Source: DAINRZ01 sp964634885
GTDB lineage: Bacteria; Bacteroidota; Ignavibacteria; Kapaibacteriales; UBA2268
Reading direction: 5' to 3'
Assembly: GCA_964634885.1 (NCBI GenBank)
Contig: CAZWLN010000004.1
Location: 116,774-180,773 of the forward strand
DNA: 64,000 nt
Position 1 is the first letter of the stretch. Every line of letters begins with the position of its first letter. Shown one piece after another: positions 24,902 through 34,441 of the stretch. Below the pieces are notes generated by a model. It had not been told where the DNA came from. It ran no database searches and saw only the letters and a list, made by a program, of their open reading frames with translations. Made by a program: the position numbers and the translations under genes.

Positions 24902-26983
24902 CTACCTCAGCAGTATCATCTTCCCGCACTCTTTCCGGTTGCCGGCCCTGACAGCGTAGTAATACACTCCCCGGGGCAGAGCAGTTGCGTCGAAGGGAAC
25001 GGAACATGTGCCTGCATCCATGAATTCATCGGCCAAAGTTGCAACTCTTTCACCCAGAGTGTTGAAAATATCAATTCTGACGTTTTCCGGTTCCGGCAGT
25101 GTGAGTGTAATTGCCGCAGACTCCGTGAAGGGGTTGGGAACCACAGAAACAGCACAGCATCCGGCCCCGGCAGTGTTTCCATCCCCGACGTCCGAACGGG
25201 TGTCGGTGAATTTTATGATGGTACCCCCGGAACCTACGGCCCAGCCGTTGTTAATATCTATGAAAGAGACATCATAGATGTAGTTATTGGTTAATCTGTC
25301 GTCGATTATCCAGTCATTGCCTCCGTTGGTGGTATAGAGTATGAATCCCGTGCCTGCTATCCAGCCATTATTGCGATCCGTGAACTGTATATCGTTAAGC
25401 GCTGAAACAGTGCCGGAGGCCTGTTCTGTCCAGGTATTCCCACCGTCGTCGGTCCTGAGGATATTGCCTTTGTTGCCGGTAAGCCAGCCGGTATTAGTAT
25501 CAATGAAAAACAGGCTTTGCAGCTGGAAATATTGACCAGGTTGACTAAGTTGACATAGTAACTTCCAGTTTTCTCCTCCGTCTGTTGTTGAAGTAATCAA
25601 TCGATAATTGCCTACGGCCCAGCCATTATTGCTGTCGGTGAAATGTATATCCTCCAGGGAAAATGTAGCGTCGGACCAGTACCCGATCCAGTCCAATCCG
25701 CCGTTTGTGGTTTTATATATCATTGAATCATCTCCGGCAATCCAACCGGTGTTTTCGTCGAGGAAAAAGCAACTGTTCATAGATTCCATTGTGTGGGAAT
25801 CCTGCATCGACCAATTCAAACCTCCGTCGGTTGTCCTGAGGATGGTTCCATAATATCCGACAGCCCAACCGTTTTGCTTGTCCACGAAACAGATGTCAAA
25901 CAATCGGTTGTTTACTCCCGACGACAGGCTGTCCCAGTTCTTGCCTCCGTTCGTTGTCTTCATGATCTTGCCCTCTGTTCCGGCAGCCCACCCATTGTCG
26001 GCATCGATGAAACATACTGAGGTCAGGCTGTATGAAGTGGCCGGTAACTGATCTGTCCAGTCAATTCCACCATTCGATGTTTTCATGATCAGCCCTGAGG
26101 AACCGACGGCCCAGCCGTTATTGGCATCGGTGAAGAATACATCGTTAACAAGTATGCTCTGTCTTAAATTAATCGAATTCCAGCTTACACCGCCGTCGTT
26201 AGTACTGATAATACTTCCATACTTGCAGTATATCCAACCTGTTAATGAATCGGTAAACTGAATTTTTGAATATTGGTTGGTAAAGCCGCTTTCCCACGAG
26301 TACCAGTCCAGCCCGCCGTTCATGGTCTTCAGCAGCAGGTTTTTGTTGCCCACAGCCCAACCGTTGAGCGGATCGGGAAAGTAAACACTGTACAGGTCCA
26401 ATTTTTTCGTGTTTTCCCGGACGGTCCATTTCAGGCCGCCGTCGGTAGTGGCGATGATAGAACCGCTGTCGCCGACAGCACAGCCGTTTTTATTATTGAT
26501 GAAAAACACATCATTGAGGTTGTTTCCTGTGTTTGAAACCTGCTCCTTCCAATCCTGGCCTCCATTGGAAGAATGTAAAACCAGGCCTTTTTTCCCTGCA
26601 ATCCATGCGTTGTTCTTGTCCGAATACACAATTGCGTTGAATGACATGGCGCTGTCGGAAAAAACATTGTTCCATTTAATCCCGCCGTCTTTGGTACGGT
26701 AGATTGTACCTTCAGGGCCAATTGCCAGGCCGTTTTTCGTGTCTGTGAAAACAAATTTGTCAAGACTGACTGCGTCTTTTGAGAGAACAGTCCAAAGAGT
26801 TCCCCCGTCTGTCGTTTTCATTAAACTGCTATTGTAGCATAGTGCCCAGCCGTTGTTTACATCGGTGAATTGTACCTGGGTGATTGAATTGCCCTGAGGC
26901 AAAGGGTTCTGCCATGCCCATTCCCCGGCAGTTGCGGCGTCGGCTGCAAGCAGCGCCATTAAAAGTAATAAAAGTTTCTTCAT
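24902..26983 (-). CDS. Secreted Ycf48-like beta-propeller protein with T9SS sorting domain
   Basis: This 693-residue exported protein starts at the ATG at 26983, where GAGGG precedes the codon and a signal peptide (MKKLLLLLMALLAADAATA) begins; an in-frame ATG 48 bases upstream is less likely. The body consists of 14 repeats of about 43-45 residues built on F-T-D-x-N-N-G-W-A-V-G-x-x-G followed by T-T-D-G-G-x-x-W. This is the Ycf48/HCF136 photosystem II-stability type repeat, also common in non-photosynthetic Bacteroidota. Fourteen repeats fit two seven-bladed propellers. The last 80 residues (PNPFTESAAITLTLPE to CGKMILLR) are a T9SS sorting domain. It is probably a surface binding protein; the ligand is unknown. 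Confidence 0.9.
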   Translation of the reverse strand: MKKLLLLLMALLAADAATAGEWAWQNPLPQGNSITQVQFTDVNNGWALCYNSSLMKTTDGGTLWTVLSKDAVSLDKFVFTDTKNGLAIGPEGTIYRTKDGGIKWNNVFSDSAMSFNAIVYSDKNNAWIAGKKGLVLHSSNGGQDWKEQVSNTGNNLNDVFFINNKNGCAVGDSGSIIATTDGGLKWTVRENTKKLDLYSVYFPDPLNGWAVGNKNLLLKTMNGGLDWYSWESGFTNQYSKIQFTDSLTGWIYCKYGSIISTNDGGVSWNSINLRQSILVNDVFFTDANNGWAVGSSGLIMKTSNGGIDWTDQLPATSYSLTSVCFIDADNGWAAGTEGKIMKTTNGGKNWDSLSSGVNNRLFDICFVDKQNGWAVGYYGTILRTTDGGLNWSMQDSHTMESMNSCFFLDENTGWIAGDDSMIYKTTNGGLDWIGYWSDATFSLEDIHFTDSNNGWAVGNYRLITSTTDGGENWKLLCQLSQPGQYFQLQSLFFIDTNTGWLTGNKGNILRTDDGGNTWTEQASGTVSALNDIQFTDRNNGWIAGTGFILYTTNGGNDWIIDDRLTNNYIYDVSFIDINNGWAVGSGGTIIKFTDTRSDVGDGNTAGAGCCAVSVVPNPFTESAAITLTLPEPENVRIDIFNTLGERVATLADEFMDAGTCSVPFDATALPRGVYYYAVRAGNRKECGKMILLR

Positions 26984-27181
26984 TGAAATTCCCTCATATT
27001 TCAAAAGTGGATATTGAAAATCTGAATTCATGGGAAAGCCTGAACATTGTGTGAATACAATTCTTTGAAATGTCTTTCAGGATATGCATCTTTTCTCTAC
27101 CATCAGCATGTTTTCCGATGAATTCACAAATTAACAGTTTATCAATATATTGAAAAAAAAGGAAAATTCAAATATTTACAA

Positions 27182-27221
27182 ATAAAAAAACCTTCCGAAA
27201 GTCATTTCTTCCGGAAGGTTT
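27182..27221 (-). terminator. Rho-independent terminator of ftsY
   Basis: AAACCTTCCG (27188-27197) pairs with CGGAAGGTTT (27212-27221), a 10-bp stem, and on the minus strand continues into a T-run. It ends the minus-strand transcript that contains ftsY. Confidence 0.9.
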
Positions 27222-27238
27222 GCAGATTCTGGCGCTGC

Positions 27239-28216
27239 CTATCCCTGGCTTGAAAAGAGGGCGTCAACAAAAGCTATGGGGTCGAAAGGCTGCAAGTCGT
27301 CGATCTTCTCTCCGACGCCGATATACCTGACAGGTATCTTCAGGCTTGATGCGATGGGAATCACCACCCCGCCTTTTGCCGTACCGTCGAGCTTTGTAAG
27401 TACAAGGCCGGTGATGGGGGCTACTTTCATGAATTCCTTCGCCTGCTGGATGGCATTCTGTCCTGTGGTAGCGTCGAGAACTAAGTAAACGTCGTTGGGG
27501 GCGTTAGCCCTTAATTTCTTCATAACCCTGCCGATTTTCTCCAGCTCGGCCATGAGGTTACCTTTGTTGTGGAGCCTGCCGGCCGTATCGATAATAACGA
27601 CATCGGTGTTTTTAGCGATGGCAGAATTCATAGTGTCAAAGACAACGGCAGCAGGGTCAGCTCCGGCTTTCTGCTGGACGATTCCTACGCCGGCCCGCTC
27701 TGCCCAGATCTCGAGCTGCTCGTTGGCCGCTGCCCGGAAAGTGTCGGCTGCACCGATGAGTACCGATCTTCCGGCATTCTTGTAGTTATGTGCCAGTTTC
27801 CCAATCGTCGTTGTCTTACCGACGCCGTTTACCCCTATAACAAGAATTGAATGGGGCTTTTCGGCTTCGTTTACAGAGTAAATTGCATCATTGTCGGCAG
27901 AGGGCGATTTGATGAGGATGTTGAGTATCTCCTCTTTCAGGATGTCGAAAACGTCTTCGGCGTTTTCGTGCCCTTCTTTCTTTACCCGTACCTTAACGGC
28001 TTCGATTATCTGCTCCGAAGCTTCGACGCCGATGTCTGCCGTGATGAGTATATCTTCTATTTCGTCGAGAAGGGCCGCGTCGATCTTCCGGCCGATGCCC
28101 AGCGCTCCCTGTATCTTATCGACGAAGGAGTCCCTGGTTTTCTGCAATCCGTCCTTGAGTTTCTTCAAACCCAGCACGTCGTCAACTTTTTTCTTGAATT
28201 TGTCGAAAAATCCCAT
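27239..28216 (-). CDS. ftsY: Signal recognition particle receptor FtsY
   Basis: FtsY is the SRP-family GTPase that receives ribosome-SRP complexes at the inner membrane. The 325-residue protein has an N domain (about 1-100), then the G domain: P-loop GVNGVGKTTT (128-137), DTFRAAA, DTAGR (210-214), TKLDGTAKGG (274-283) and the closing GVGEKIDDLQPFD. It lacks the long acidic N-terminal A domain of Escherichia coli FtsY, the short form common outside proteobacteria. It lies 47 bases downstream of pgsA on the same strand and is followed by a strong terminator, so it is probably the last gene of a pgsA-containing operon. Confidence 0.97.
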   Translation of the reverse strand: MGFFDKFKKKVDDVLGLKKLKDGLQKTRDSFVDKIQGALGIGRKIDAALLDEIEDILITADIGVEASEQIIEAVKVRVKKEGHENAEDVFDILKEEILNILIKSPSADNDAIYSVNEAEKPHSILVIGVNGVGKTTTIGKLAHNYKNAGRSVLIGAADTFRAAANEQLEIWAERAGVGIVQQKAGADPAAVVFDTMNSAIAKNTDVVIIDTAGRLHNKGNLMAELEKIGRVMKKLRANAPNDVYLVLDATTGQNAIQQAKEFMKVAPITGLVLTKLDGTAKGGVVIPIASSLKIPVRYIGVGEKIDDLQPFDPIAFVDALFSSQG

Positions 28217-28263
28217 AGTGTTTTCTTATTCTAACTGATAAATTTTTTACAAAATTACGAAAT

Positions 28264-28809
28264 TTAAGACTTTTCCTTAACATTTTTCATCATCCTTGTG
28301 AGATTGACGGAGTAGGAACCCAGGGAAAGGGCAACTCCAGCCAGCGCCAGAGCCATTGAATAGGGCATCAGGCTGTCCTGTTTAAGCAGGGCCAGCAGCA
28401 TGGACTGGGCAATCATCAGGACCGCGGCTTTGCCGGCATAATTGGACATAGGAATTGTCTTGACCTTGCTGCTGAGGAACAGGCCGGCAATGAGAATTAT
28501 CACATCCCTGCCGATTATTATCAATCCGAACCAAAGAGGTATTAATGCTTCCGTAAGCATTGCAAGGAAGGCGCCTGCTACAAAGACTTTGTCGGCTAAA
28601 GGATCGATGATCTTTCCCCAGTCGCTGACCTGGTCCAGTTTCCGCGCCAGGTAACCGTCCAGCAGGTCTGTAACGATGGCCAGTACTCCAAGGCCGATCG
28701 CGTACCAGGTCATACCATTTATGATCAATATAATCATAGGTATGGCCATCAGGAGGCGCAGGAAACTCAGGCCGTTGGACACAGTGTATAATTTTCCTCT
28801 ATTTTCCAT
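28264..28809 (-). CDS. pgsA: CDP-diacylglycerol-glycerol-3-phosphate 3-phosphatidyltransferase
   Basis: This 181-residue membrane enzyme makes phosphatidylglycerol-phosphate from CDP-diacylglycerol and glycerol-3-phosphate. The CDP-alcohol phosphotransferase motif is complete: D48-x2-D51-G52-x2-A55-R56-x8-G65-x3-D69-x3-D73. Several hydrophobic helices surround it. Specificity for glycerol phosphate is inferred from length and overall likeness; a related CDP-alcohol transferase cannot be excluded. Its start overlaps the end of the symporter gene by 11 bases, which implies coupled translation. Confidence 0.88.
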   Translation of the reverse strand: MENRGKLYTVSNGLSFLRLLMAIPMIILIINGMTWYAIGLGVLAIVTDLLDGYLARKLDQVSDWGKIIDPLADKVFVAGAFLAMLTEALIPLWFGLIIIGRDVIILIAGLFLSSKVKTIPMSNYAGKAAVLMIAQSMLLALLKQDSLMPYSMALALAGVALSLGSYSVNLTRMMKNVKEKS

Positions 28810-30247
28810 TTGAAAGCACCGTTTTATTTCTTTTTAAAAATATTATTGACAGGATGAATGAAAGCAGGATGCCCGGAACCATCGGTTCAAAGTTATCAAT
28901 AAAGTATGTAATGGCCGGATTTCCGACAGACGCTGCCAGTTCAGCCTTACGGAAGACAATCCATACCAGGGAAATTGACGGGCAAAGTACCATGATGGAG
29001 AACAGTCCGGCTTTCTTCAGGTAAAACCTCCGGGAGTATGCCGTCACAAGAGGCAGCAGCATACCCGGAACCGCTACCGAGGCCGTAAGGTATATTATTT
29101 CGATTATGGAGTTTATCGACACAGCCATGACAATAGCGATAACAGCGGAAATCACCAGTCCCACCCTTGTCAGCAGTTTTTTGTCCCATTGCTTCGAAGG
29201 GAAGAGTTTCCTGTTGAGGGGAATAAATATATCGTAGCCTATCGTTGCTGCGCTGATGAAAGAGTAGCTGTCAAGTGTGGACATCACAGTTGCAAGAAGC
29301 GTAATTACAAACAATCCTTTCCAGAACACGGGAAGAACGGCCTGTGCCAGTACAGGATAGGTAAGGACAGGGTCGCCGATGGTAAGCCAGGCTCTGGCGT
29401 AAAGTGCCGTACTGAGGGTAAGGAAGTCGAATAATACCCAGAAAAGTATCGAGATGAGGACGCCTCTTTTGGCCGTCTGTGGCGAAGCCGAAGCAGCGCA
29501 TCGCTGGTGGAAAGTCGGATCGACGAAGGTCTGCATGGAAATCACGAACCACACTAATACATACTGCCAACCCTGGCCTCCGGTAAACTCCAGGTGTTTT
29601 TCCGGCAGGCCGGCGATCATTGCAGACGGAGAGCCGAACTGAATGACAGAAAAAATCAGGAGGACGGCGAAGCCAAGGTACATGAAAACAAACTGGACTG
29701 TGTTGGTGAGAACGTCGGCTTTCAATCCGCCTGTGTAAATGTAGGCAATCGAAACAAGGGCGCCCAACACTACACACAGCCACAATTCCCATCCGGTGAA
29801 CATCCTCAGTATGTCGCCCAGCATCAACAGGTAAGCCGCGGGGATAGTAATTATCAGAATCAGGAACGAAGCAATCCATGCAGCCCTGGAGCCATATTTC
29901 CTGTCGATCTGTTCCGGTATGGTACGTGCTCCCAGGAGCCTGATGCGGGGAGCGGCAAAAATGGCAAAAGCAGCTGCCGACAAGTAATAGACCAGGCCAA
30001 AACATACCCAGCCGACGATGCCGAAAGAATATATGAATTCGCCGATGCCGAGGATGTTCCCGTACCAGGTAGCCACGAGCGTTGTAACAAACAGCGGCAG
30101 GCTGAGTTTCCTCCCTGCAAGCAGGTAATCCTCGAAGTCGGTCTTTGCTTTCCTGTCCTTGTTCCTTGAAAGAAAAAAGCCAGTGTAGAAAATGACGGCG
30201 AAATAAATACAGATAAGGACTATATCAATACTGTCCAGTGTAATCAT
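28799..30247 (-). CDS. Sodium:solute symporter (SSS family)
   Basis: This 482-residue transporter has about 13 hydrophobic helices. Family features are the opening DIVLICIYFAVIFYTGFFLSR, then DFEDYLLAGRKLSLPLFVTTLVATWYGNILG, the segment IYTGGLKADVLTNTVQF, and STLDSYSFISAATIGYDIF, which holds the conserved Ser residues near the Na2 site. The substrate cannot be assigned; members move sugars, amino acids, acetate or other small organics with Na+. It is in a tight minus-strand run: 8 bases after the epimerase gene and overlapping pgsA by 11 bases. Confidence 0.9.
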   Translation of the reverse strand: MITLDSIDIVLICIYFAVIFYTGFFLSRNKDRKAKTDFEDYLLAGRKLSLPLFVTTLVATWYGNILGIGEFIYSFGIVGWVCFGLVYYLSAAAFAIFAAPRIRLLGARTIPEQIDRKYGSRAAWIASFLILIITIPAAYLLMLGDILRMFTGWELWLCVVLGALVSIAYIYTGGLKADVLTNTVQFVFMYLGFAVLLIFSVIQFGSPSAMIAGLPEKHLEFTGGQGWQYVLVWFVISMQTFVDPTFHQRCAASASPQTAKRGVLISILFWVLFDFLTLSTALYARAWLTIGDPVLTYPVLAQAVLPVFWKGLFVITLLATVMSTLDSYSFISAATIGYDIFIPLNRKLFPSKQWDKKLLTRVGLVISAVIAIVMAVSINSIIEIIYLTASVAVPGMLLPLVTAYSRRFYLKKAGLFSIMVLCPSISLVWIVFRKAELAASVGNPAITYFIDNFEPMVPGILLSFILSIIFLKRNKTVLSNGK

Positions 30248-30255
30248 TGGCCCGG

Positions 30256-31176
30256 TCAGCGCTTGTTCTTAAAGGATTCGACAGTGACTGCCAGCCCTTC
30301 GCTGAGATTGTACTTCGGTTCCCAACCGTGCTGCTTATTAATCTTTTCATAGGAACAGACACTTCGCATCTGCTCGCCGGGTTTTGCCGGCCCGTGGACT
30401 TCTTCACAACCGGAACCGGTAAGTTTTCTCAGCGTGTTGAACACGTAATTGACATCAGCTTCGACACCGGTACCGATATTGTATATGCCCGTAACATTGT
30501 CGTTAAGCGCTAAAGCATTGGCAGCAGCCACGTCGCCGACAAATACATAGTCCCGGGTGATTTTCCCGTCACCGTTGATTACAGGCTGTTCGCCGTTAAG
30601 CATCTTGTTAATGAAGATGGCAACGACACCGCACTCACCGTGGGGATTCTGGCGCGGGCCGTATATGTTGGCGTACCTGAAAATGCAGTATTCCAGGCCG
30701 TATGCAATATGATAATAATGAATATATTTCTCGTTGGTGAGTTTAGTGATGCCGTAAGGAGAGACGGGAACGGTCTCGTGTTTCTCATCAGCCGGGAACT
30801 GGTATTGTTCTCCATAGACGGTGCCGCCTGAAGAAGCGAAAATGATCTTCTTTACCCCTGTGTCTTTAGCTGCTTCGTACAGGTTGACGCTACCGAGGAT
30901 GTTCAGTTTCAGGTCGAACAGCGGGTCCCTGACGGAAGTCCTTACGTCCACCTGGGCTGCGTGGTGATTGAGGATGTCGAAACGTTCCCTTTCGAATATT
31001 TTCCTTATCTCAGGCTCCGTTATATCGACATTGATGAACTTTGCCCGTGGATTGATGTTTTCTTCCCTGCCTGTCGATAAATTGTCGAGTATCACGACCT
31101 CATGGCCCAGGCCGATATATGTATCTACTATATGAGAACCGATGAAACCGGCTCCTCCGGTTACTGCAATTTTCAT
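30256..31176 (-). CDS. NAD-dependent sugar-nucleotide epimerase (GalE-like)
   Basis: This 306-residue extended short-chain dehydrogenase starts at the ATG at 31176, so the product begins with the dinucleotide-binding strand MKIAVTGGAGFIGSH. An in-frame TTG three codons earlier is less likely. The catalytic pair is Y141-x3-K145 (SPYGITK), with the preceding FASSGGTVYG serine region. YNIGTG and the C-terminal PAKPGEQMRS are typical of bacterial UDP-glucose/UDP-GlcNAc 4-epimerases. The exact sugar is uncertain. It is probably the first gene of the minus-strand operon that continues through the symporter, pgsA and ftsY, and it is divergent from the CHAT gene across a 125-base AT-rich promoter region. 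Confidence 0.88.
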   Translation of the reverse strand: MKIAVTGGAGFIGSHIVDTYIGLGHEVVILDNLSTGREENINPRAKFINVDITEPEIRKIFERERFDILNHHAAQVDVRTSVRDPLFDLKLNILGSVNLYEAAKDTGVKKIIFASSGGTVYGEQYQFPADEKHETVPVSPYGITKLTNEKYIHYYHIAYGLEYCIFRYANIYGPRQNPHGECGVVAIFINKMLNGEQPVINGDGKITRDYVFVGDVAAANALALNDNVTGIYNIGTGVEADVNYVFNTLRKLTGSGCEEVHGPAKPGEQMRSVCSYEKINKQHGWEPKYNLSEGLAVTVESFKNKR

Positions 31177-31301
31177 GTAATCCAAAAAATTAATAAAACA
31201 TAACTTTAAGGCTCAAATTTAATAAATAATTTATAATAAGAATTCCGTTATATCAACATATTTATTAATTTAGGTTTTTATTATTTAATTTATAGTAAAA
31301 A

Positions 31302-34094
31302 ATGTTAAAGAAATTAAGAAATAAGATGCCGACAAAGTTAATTATCACTCTGGTCGTAATCATCTCCTACGTCGCAGGCGCCCAGACACAGCCGTGGAAA
31401 GAGTACCTGAACAAAGCCGATGAATATCTCAATAAAAGAAACTATGGCCTTGCACTCGAAAATGCCCAAAAAGCCCTTGAAATCATCGAAAAAGAACTTG
31501 GGCCCGAACACTTTAACTATGCACAGGCCCTGAACAGGATCGGCTGGATATATTATTTTAAGGGTGACTACGACAAAGCCATCGAATATTCCATTAAAGA
31601 AGTGGAACTGAAAAAGAAGATACTGCCGGCCAACGACGCCAGCTACGCTTCTGCCATCCATAACCTCAGTACCCTGTACCAGGCAATGGGGCGCTACACC
31701 GACGCCGAGCCGCTGCTGAAGGAAGCCCTGGAGATCAAGAAGAATACTGTCGGTGAAGGCGACACTTCCTACGCCAAGACTCTTAATAACTTCGCCAACA
31801 ACTATTATAATATGGGGAACTATAAAGAAGCCGAAAAGCTCTATCTCCAATCCCTTGAAATCAAAGACAAGAACAACCTGAAAGGAACCACTTCCTACGC
31901 CTACACGCTTTCGAGCCTCGGCAGCCTGTACCACAACCTCGGCAACTACAAAGAAGCCTGTAAGGATGTGTCAGAAGCCCTGGCCATCATGAAAAAGAAT
32001 ATCGGTGAAAACCATCCGGAAACGATGAAGGCCGAATCAAGGCTCGCCAACATATACCTCGCTCTCGGCGAAAGCGACAAAGCCCTGAAACTCTTCGACG
32101 CTGTCCGGGCTAAACAGAAAAATATGACGGGAGACGCACACCCTGACTATGCCCAAAGCCTGTACAACACAGCCCTTGTTTACTGGGACATGAAGAAATA
32201 CAACGAAGCCAAAGACCTGATAGGCATGGCAAAAGACATAATCTCCAAAAAGATGGGGCAGGGACACCCTCTCTATTCCTCATGCCTCAACGCTCTTGGC
32301 ACCATTGCCTGGGCACAGCAGGATTACGGTACTGCCGAGCAGTATTTCAGGGAAGCGGTATATATTAAGGAAAAGCTCTTCGGCCAGAATAACCCCGAAC
32401 TGGCAATCATGATTCACAACCTTGCCGGTGTACAGAAAGACATGGGGAACTACAAAAGCGCCGAGGAGAACTACTCCAGGTCGTTCAACCTCTATCTTAA
32501 CCAGATAAAAACCAATTTCCCCTTCATGAGCGAAGAAGAAAAGATAAATTTCTATGCGAAGATACGTTCCAAGTTCGACATGTTCTATTGTTACGCCATG
32601 CAGAGGTTCAGGGAAAACCCCAAACTGCTCGGGGACATGTACAATTTCCATATCTCCATCAAATCGCTGCTGATCAATAACCTGAAGAAAATGAAAGAGA
32701 AGATACTAAGCTCTGAAGACCCGAAACTCATTGACACATACAACAAATGGCACGATATCAGGGAAAAGCTTTCCCGCGCATACAGCATCTCCGCTTTCAG
32801 CTCCATTAGCTCCGGCATTAATAAGGACTCTCTCGAAAAGCTCGCAAACAGCTATGAGAAGCAAATGTCACTCGAATCATTCAATTACCTGAACCTGAAA
32901 GAACACGCATCTGCCACCCCGATTACCTGGCAGGACATCAAATCGAAGCTTCAGCCCGACGAAGCTGCCGTCGAGATTGTCCGGTTCAATTTCTTCTCCG
33001 GCGGAGCCTGGTCAGACACTGTGTTCTATGTTGCACTCATCGTAATGAAAGAAACAAAAGACTATCCCGATTACGTTGTTTTCAATAATGGAAAAGATTT
33101 TGAAAAGTACTTCATTGTCAATTACAAGAAGTCCATTGCCCACCAGATCGACGATACGCTCTCTTACAATTTCTTCTGGAGGAGGATCGACGAGAAAACC
33201 GCCGGTAAGAAACGAATCTTTGTTTCACTGGAAGGCGTTTACAACAAGATCAACATCTCATCGCTGCAGTCTCCCAACGGCCGCTTCATCATCGACGACA
33301 AAGAGATTGTAGTACTGTCGAATACAAATGAAATATACTACCGTAAAAAAGAAAAGAAACAGGAAACACAATACAACGCTGTACTCTTCGGCTATCCCAC
33401 TTTCCTGAAGAATGTAACCAACAAAGCAAACGTATCCATCCCGGCACTGAACGGTTCGAAAGTCGAAGTAGAGAAGATCGACTCTTTGCTCAAAGACAAG
33501 AATATCAGTTCGCTGTTGATGATCGAAGACAATGCCACAGAAGACCGGTTCAAGCTGGTAAAGAATGCCGACATCATTCATATTGCCACACACGGTTTCT
33601 TCAATCCCGACATTGTCCGCAACAAAACCAATGCTCTTGTACTCGACGAGATCAAGACCAATGAAAACCCCCTCATCAATTCCGGGCTTCTGTTCGCCGG
33701 CATCAAGTATATCGACCCCGACAGCAGCAAAATTATTACAGGAACCGAAGACGACGGCCTGCTTACCGCCTACGAAGCCTCCAACCTTAACCTCGACAAC
33801 ACAAAATTAGTTGTGCTCAGCGCTTGCGAAACCGGATTGGGCGCGGAGAAAAACGGGGACGGAGTCTATGGATTGCAAAGGTCATTCCTTATTGCCGGGG
33901 CAAAGTCGCTGATCATGAGCCTCTGGAAAGTCAACGACTACGTAACCCAGGAATTGATGTACACATTTTACAAATACCTGCTGTCAGGTGAAACGATTCC
34001 CATCTCTTTTAAAAAGGCACAGATGGAAATCAAATCCAGGTACAGGCATCCCTATTTCTGGGGAGCCTTTGTCCTGGTTACCTGTATGAACTGA
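31302..34094 (+). CDS. Secreted TPR-CHAT protein (caspase-like peptidase fold)
   Basis: This 930-residue protein begins with a signal peptide (MPTKLIITLVVIISYVAGAQ after eight charged residues). Residues about 30-420 are tetratricopeptide repeats of the kinesin-light-chain type, at least eight 42-residue units such as SYAKTLNNFANNYYNMGNYKEAEKLYLQSLEIK. A helical linker leads to a C-terminal CHAT domain (about 640-930). Its dyad is intact: H764 in IIHIATHGFF and C842 in VVLSACETGLG. CHAT domains are caspase-like cysteine peptidases or their relatives, often activated through the TPR part. Export is the odd feature compared with CHAT proteases of immune systems such as the Craspase type. No substrate gene is obvious nearby. 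Confidence 0.92.
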   Translation: MLKKLRNKMPTKLIITLVVIISYVAGAQTQPWKEYLNKADEYLNKRNYGLALENAQKALEIIEKELGPEHFNYAQALNRIGWIYYFKGDYDKAIEYSIKEVELKKKILPANDASYASAIHNLSTLYQAMGRYTDAEPLLKEALEIKKNTVGEGDTSYAKTLNNFANNYYNMGNYKEAEKLYLQSLEIKDKNNLKGTTSYAYTLSSLGSLYHNLGNYKEACKDVSEALAIMKKNIGENHPETMKAESRLANIYLALGESDKALKLFDAVRAKQKNMTGDAHPDYAQSLYNTALVYWDMKKYNEAKDLIGMAKDIISKKMGQGHPLYSSCLNALGTIAWAQQDYGTAEQYFREAVYIKEKLFGQNNPELAIMIHNLAGVQKDMGNYKSAEENYSRSFNLYLNQIKTNFPFMSEEEKINFYAKIRSKFDMFYCYAMQRFRENPKLLGDMYNFHISIKSLLINNLKKMKEKILSSEDPKLIDTYNKWHDIREKLSRAYSISAFSSISSGINKDSLEKLANSYEKQMSLESFNYLNLKEHASATPITWQDIKSKLQPDEAAVEIVRFNFFSGGAWSDTVFYVALIVMKETKDYPDYVVFNNGKDFEKYFIVNYKKSIAHQIDDTLSYNFFWRRIDEKTAGKKRIFVSLEGVYNKINISSLQSPNGRFIIDDKEIVVLSNTNEIYYRKKEKKQETQYNAVLFGYPTFLKNVTNKANVSIPALNGSKVEVEKIDSLLKDKNISSLLMIEDNATEDRFKLVKNADIIHIATHGFFNPDIVRNKTNALVLDEIKTNENPLINSGLLFAGIKYIDPDSSKIITGTEDDGLLTAYEASNLNLDNTKLVVLSACETGLGAEKNGDGVYGLQRSFLIAGAKSLIMSLWKVNDYVTQELMYTFYKYLLSGETIPISFKKAQMEIKSRYRHPYFWGAFVLVTCMN

Positions 34095-34441
34095 AAAAAT
34101 GCGATAAATATTAACTAAATGTAAAATTAATATTAATAAATAATAATTATTTAAAAAAATAATGGAAAAAGCATAATTATTTTCAATTTTTTTTAAAAAA
34201 TTTCAACTTTTTTTGAGACCTTTTTGTTATTGATGTGTCAATATAGGTTGAAAGTGAAACAAAAATGATAAGAGTTCTTTGAAAATAGGAGTTGCTTGAA
34301 CGACCAAAGAAAATATCGGATATTTTTTTTCCACATTTTACAATTATTTGAACTTCTTATTGGGAAAGGATATAATAATTTATTAATTTTAGAGATGTTT
34401 AATTAATCCGTTTTTTTAAATGTAAATGTTTGGTTAAAAAT
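34095..34441 (+). other. AT-rich intergenic region
   Basis: These 347 bases are made almost wholly of A/T runs apart from 34210-34310. No gene, hairpin with T-run or repeat was recognised. It probably contains the promoter of the following gene. Confidence 0.5.

Noticed and set aside
24800..25294. 164-codon plus-strand frame
   Set aside because: It is antisense to the T9SS tail of the Ycf48-like gene and has no family signature.
29271..30005. 244-codon minus-strand frame
   Set aside because: It lies in a different frame within the sodium:solute symporter gene and is rich in His, Arg and Cys, typical of a shadow frame.
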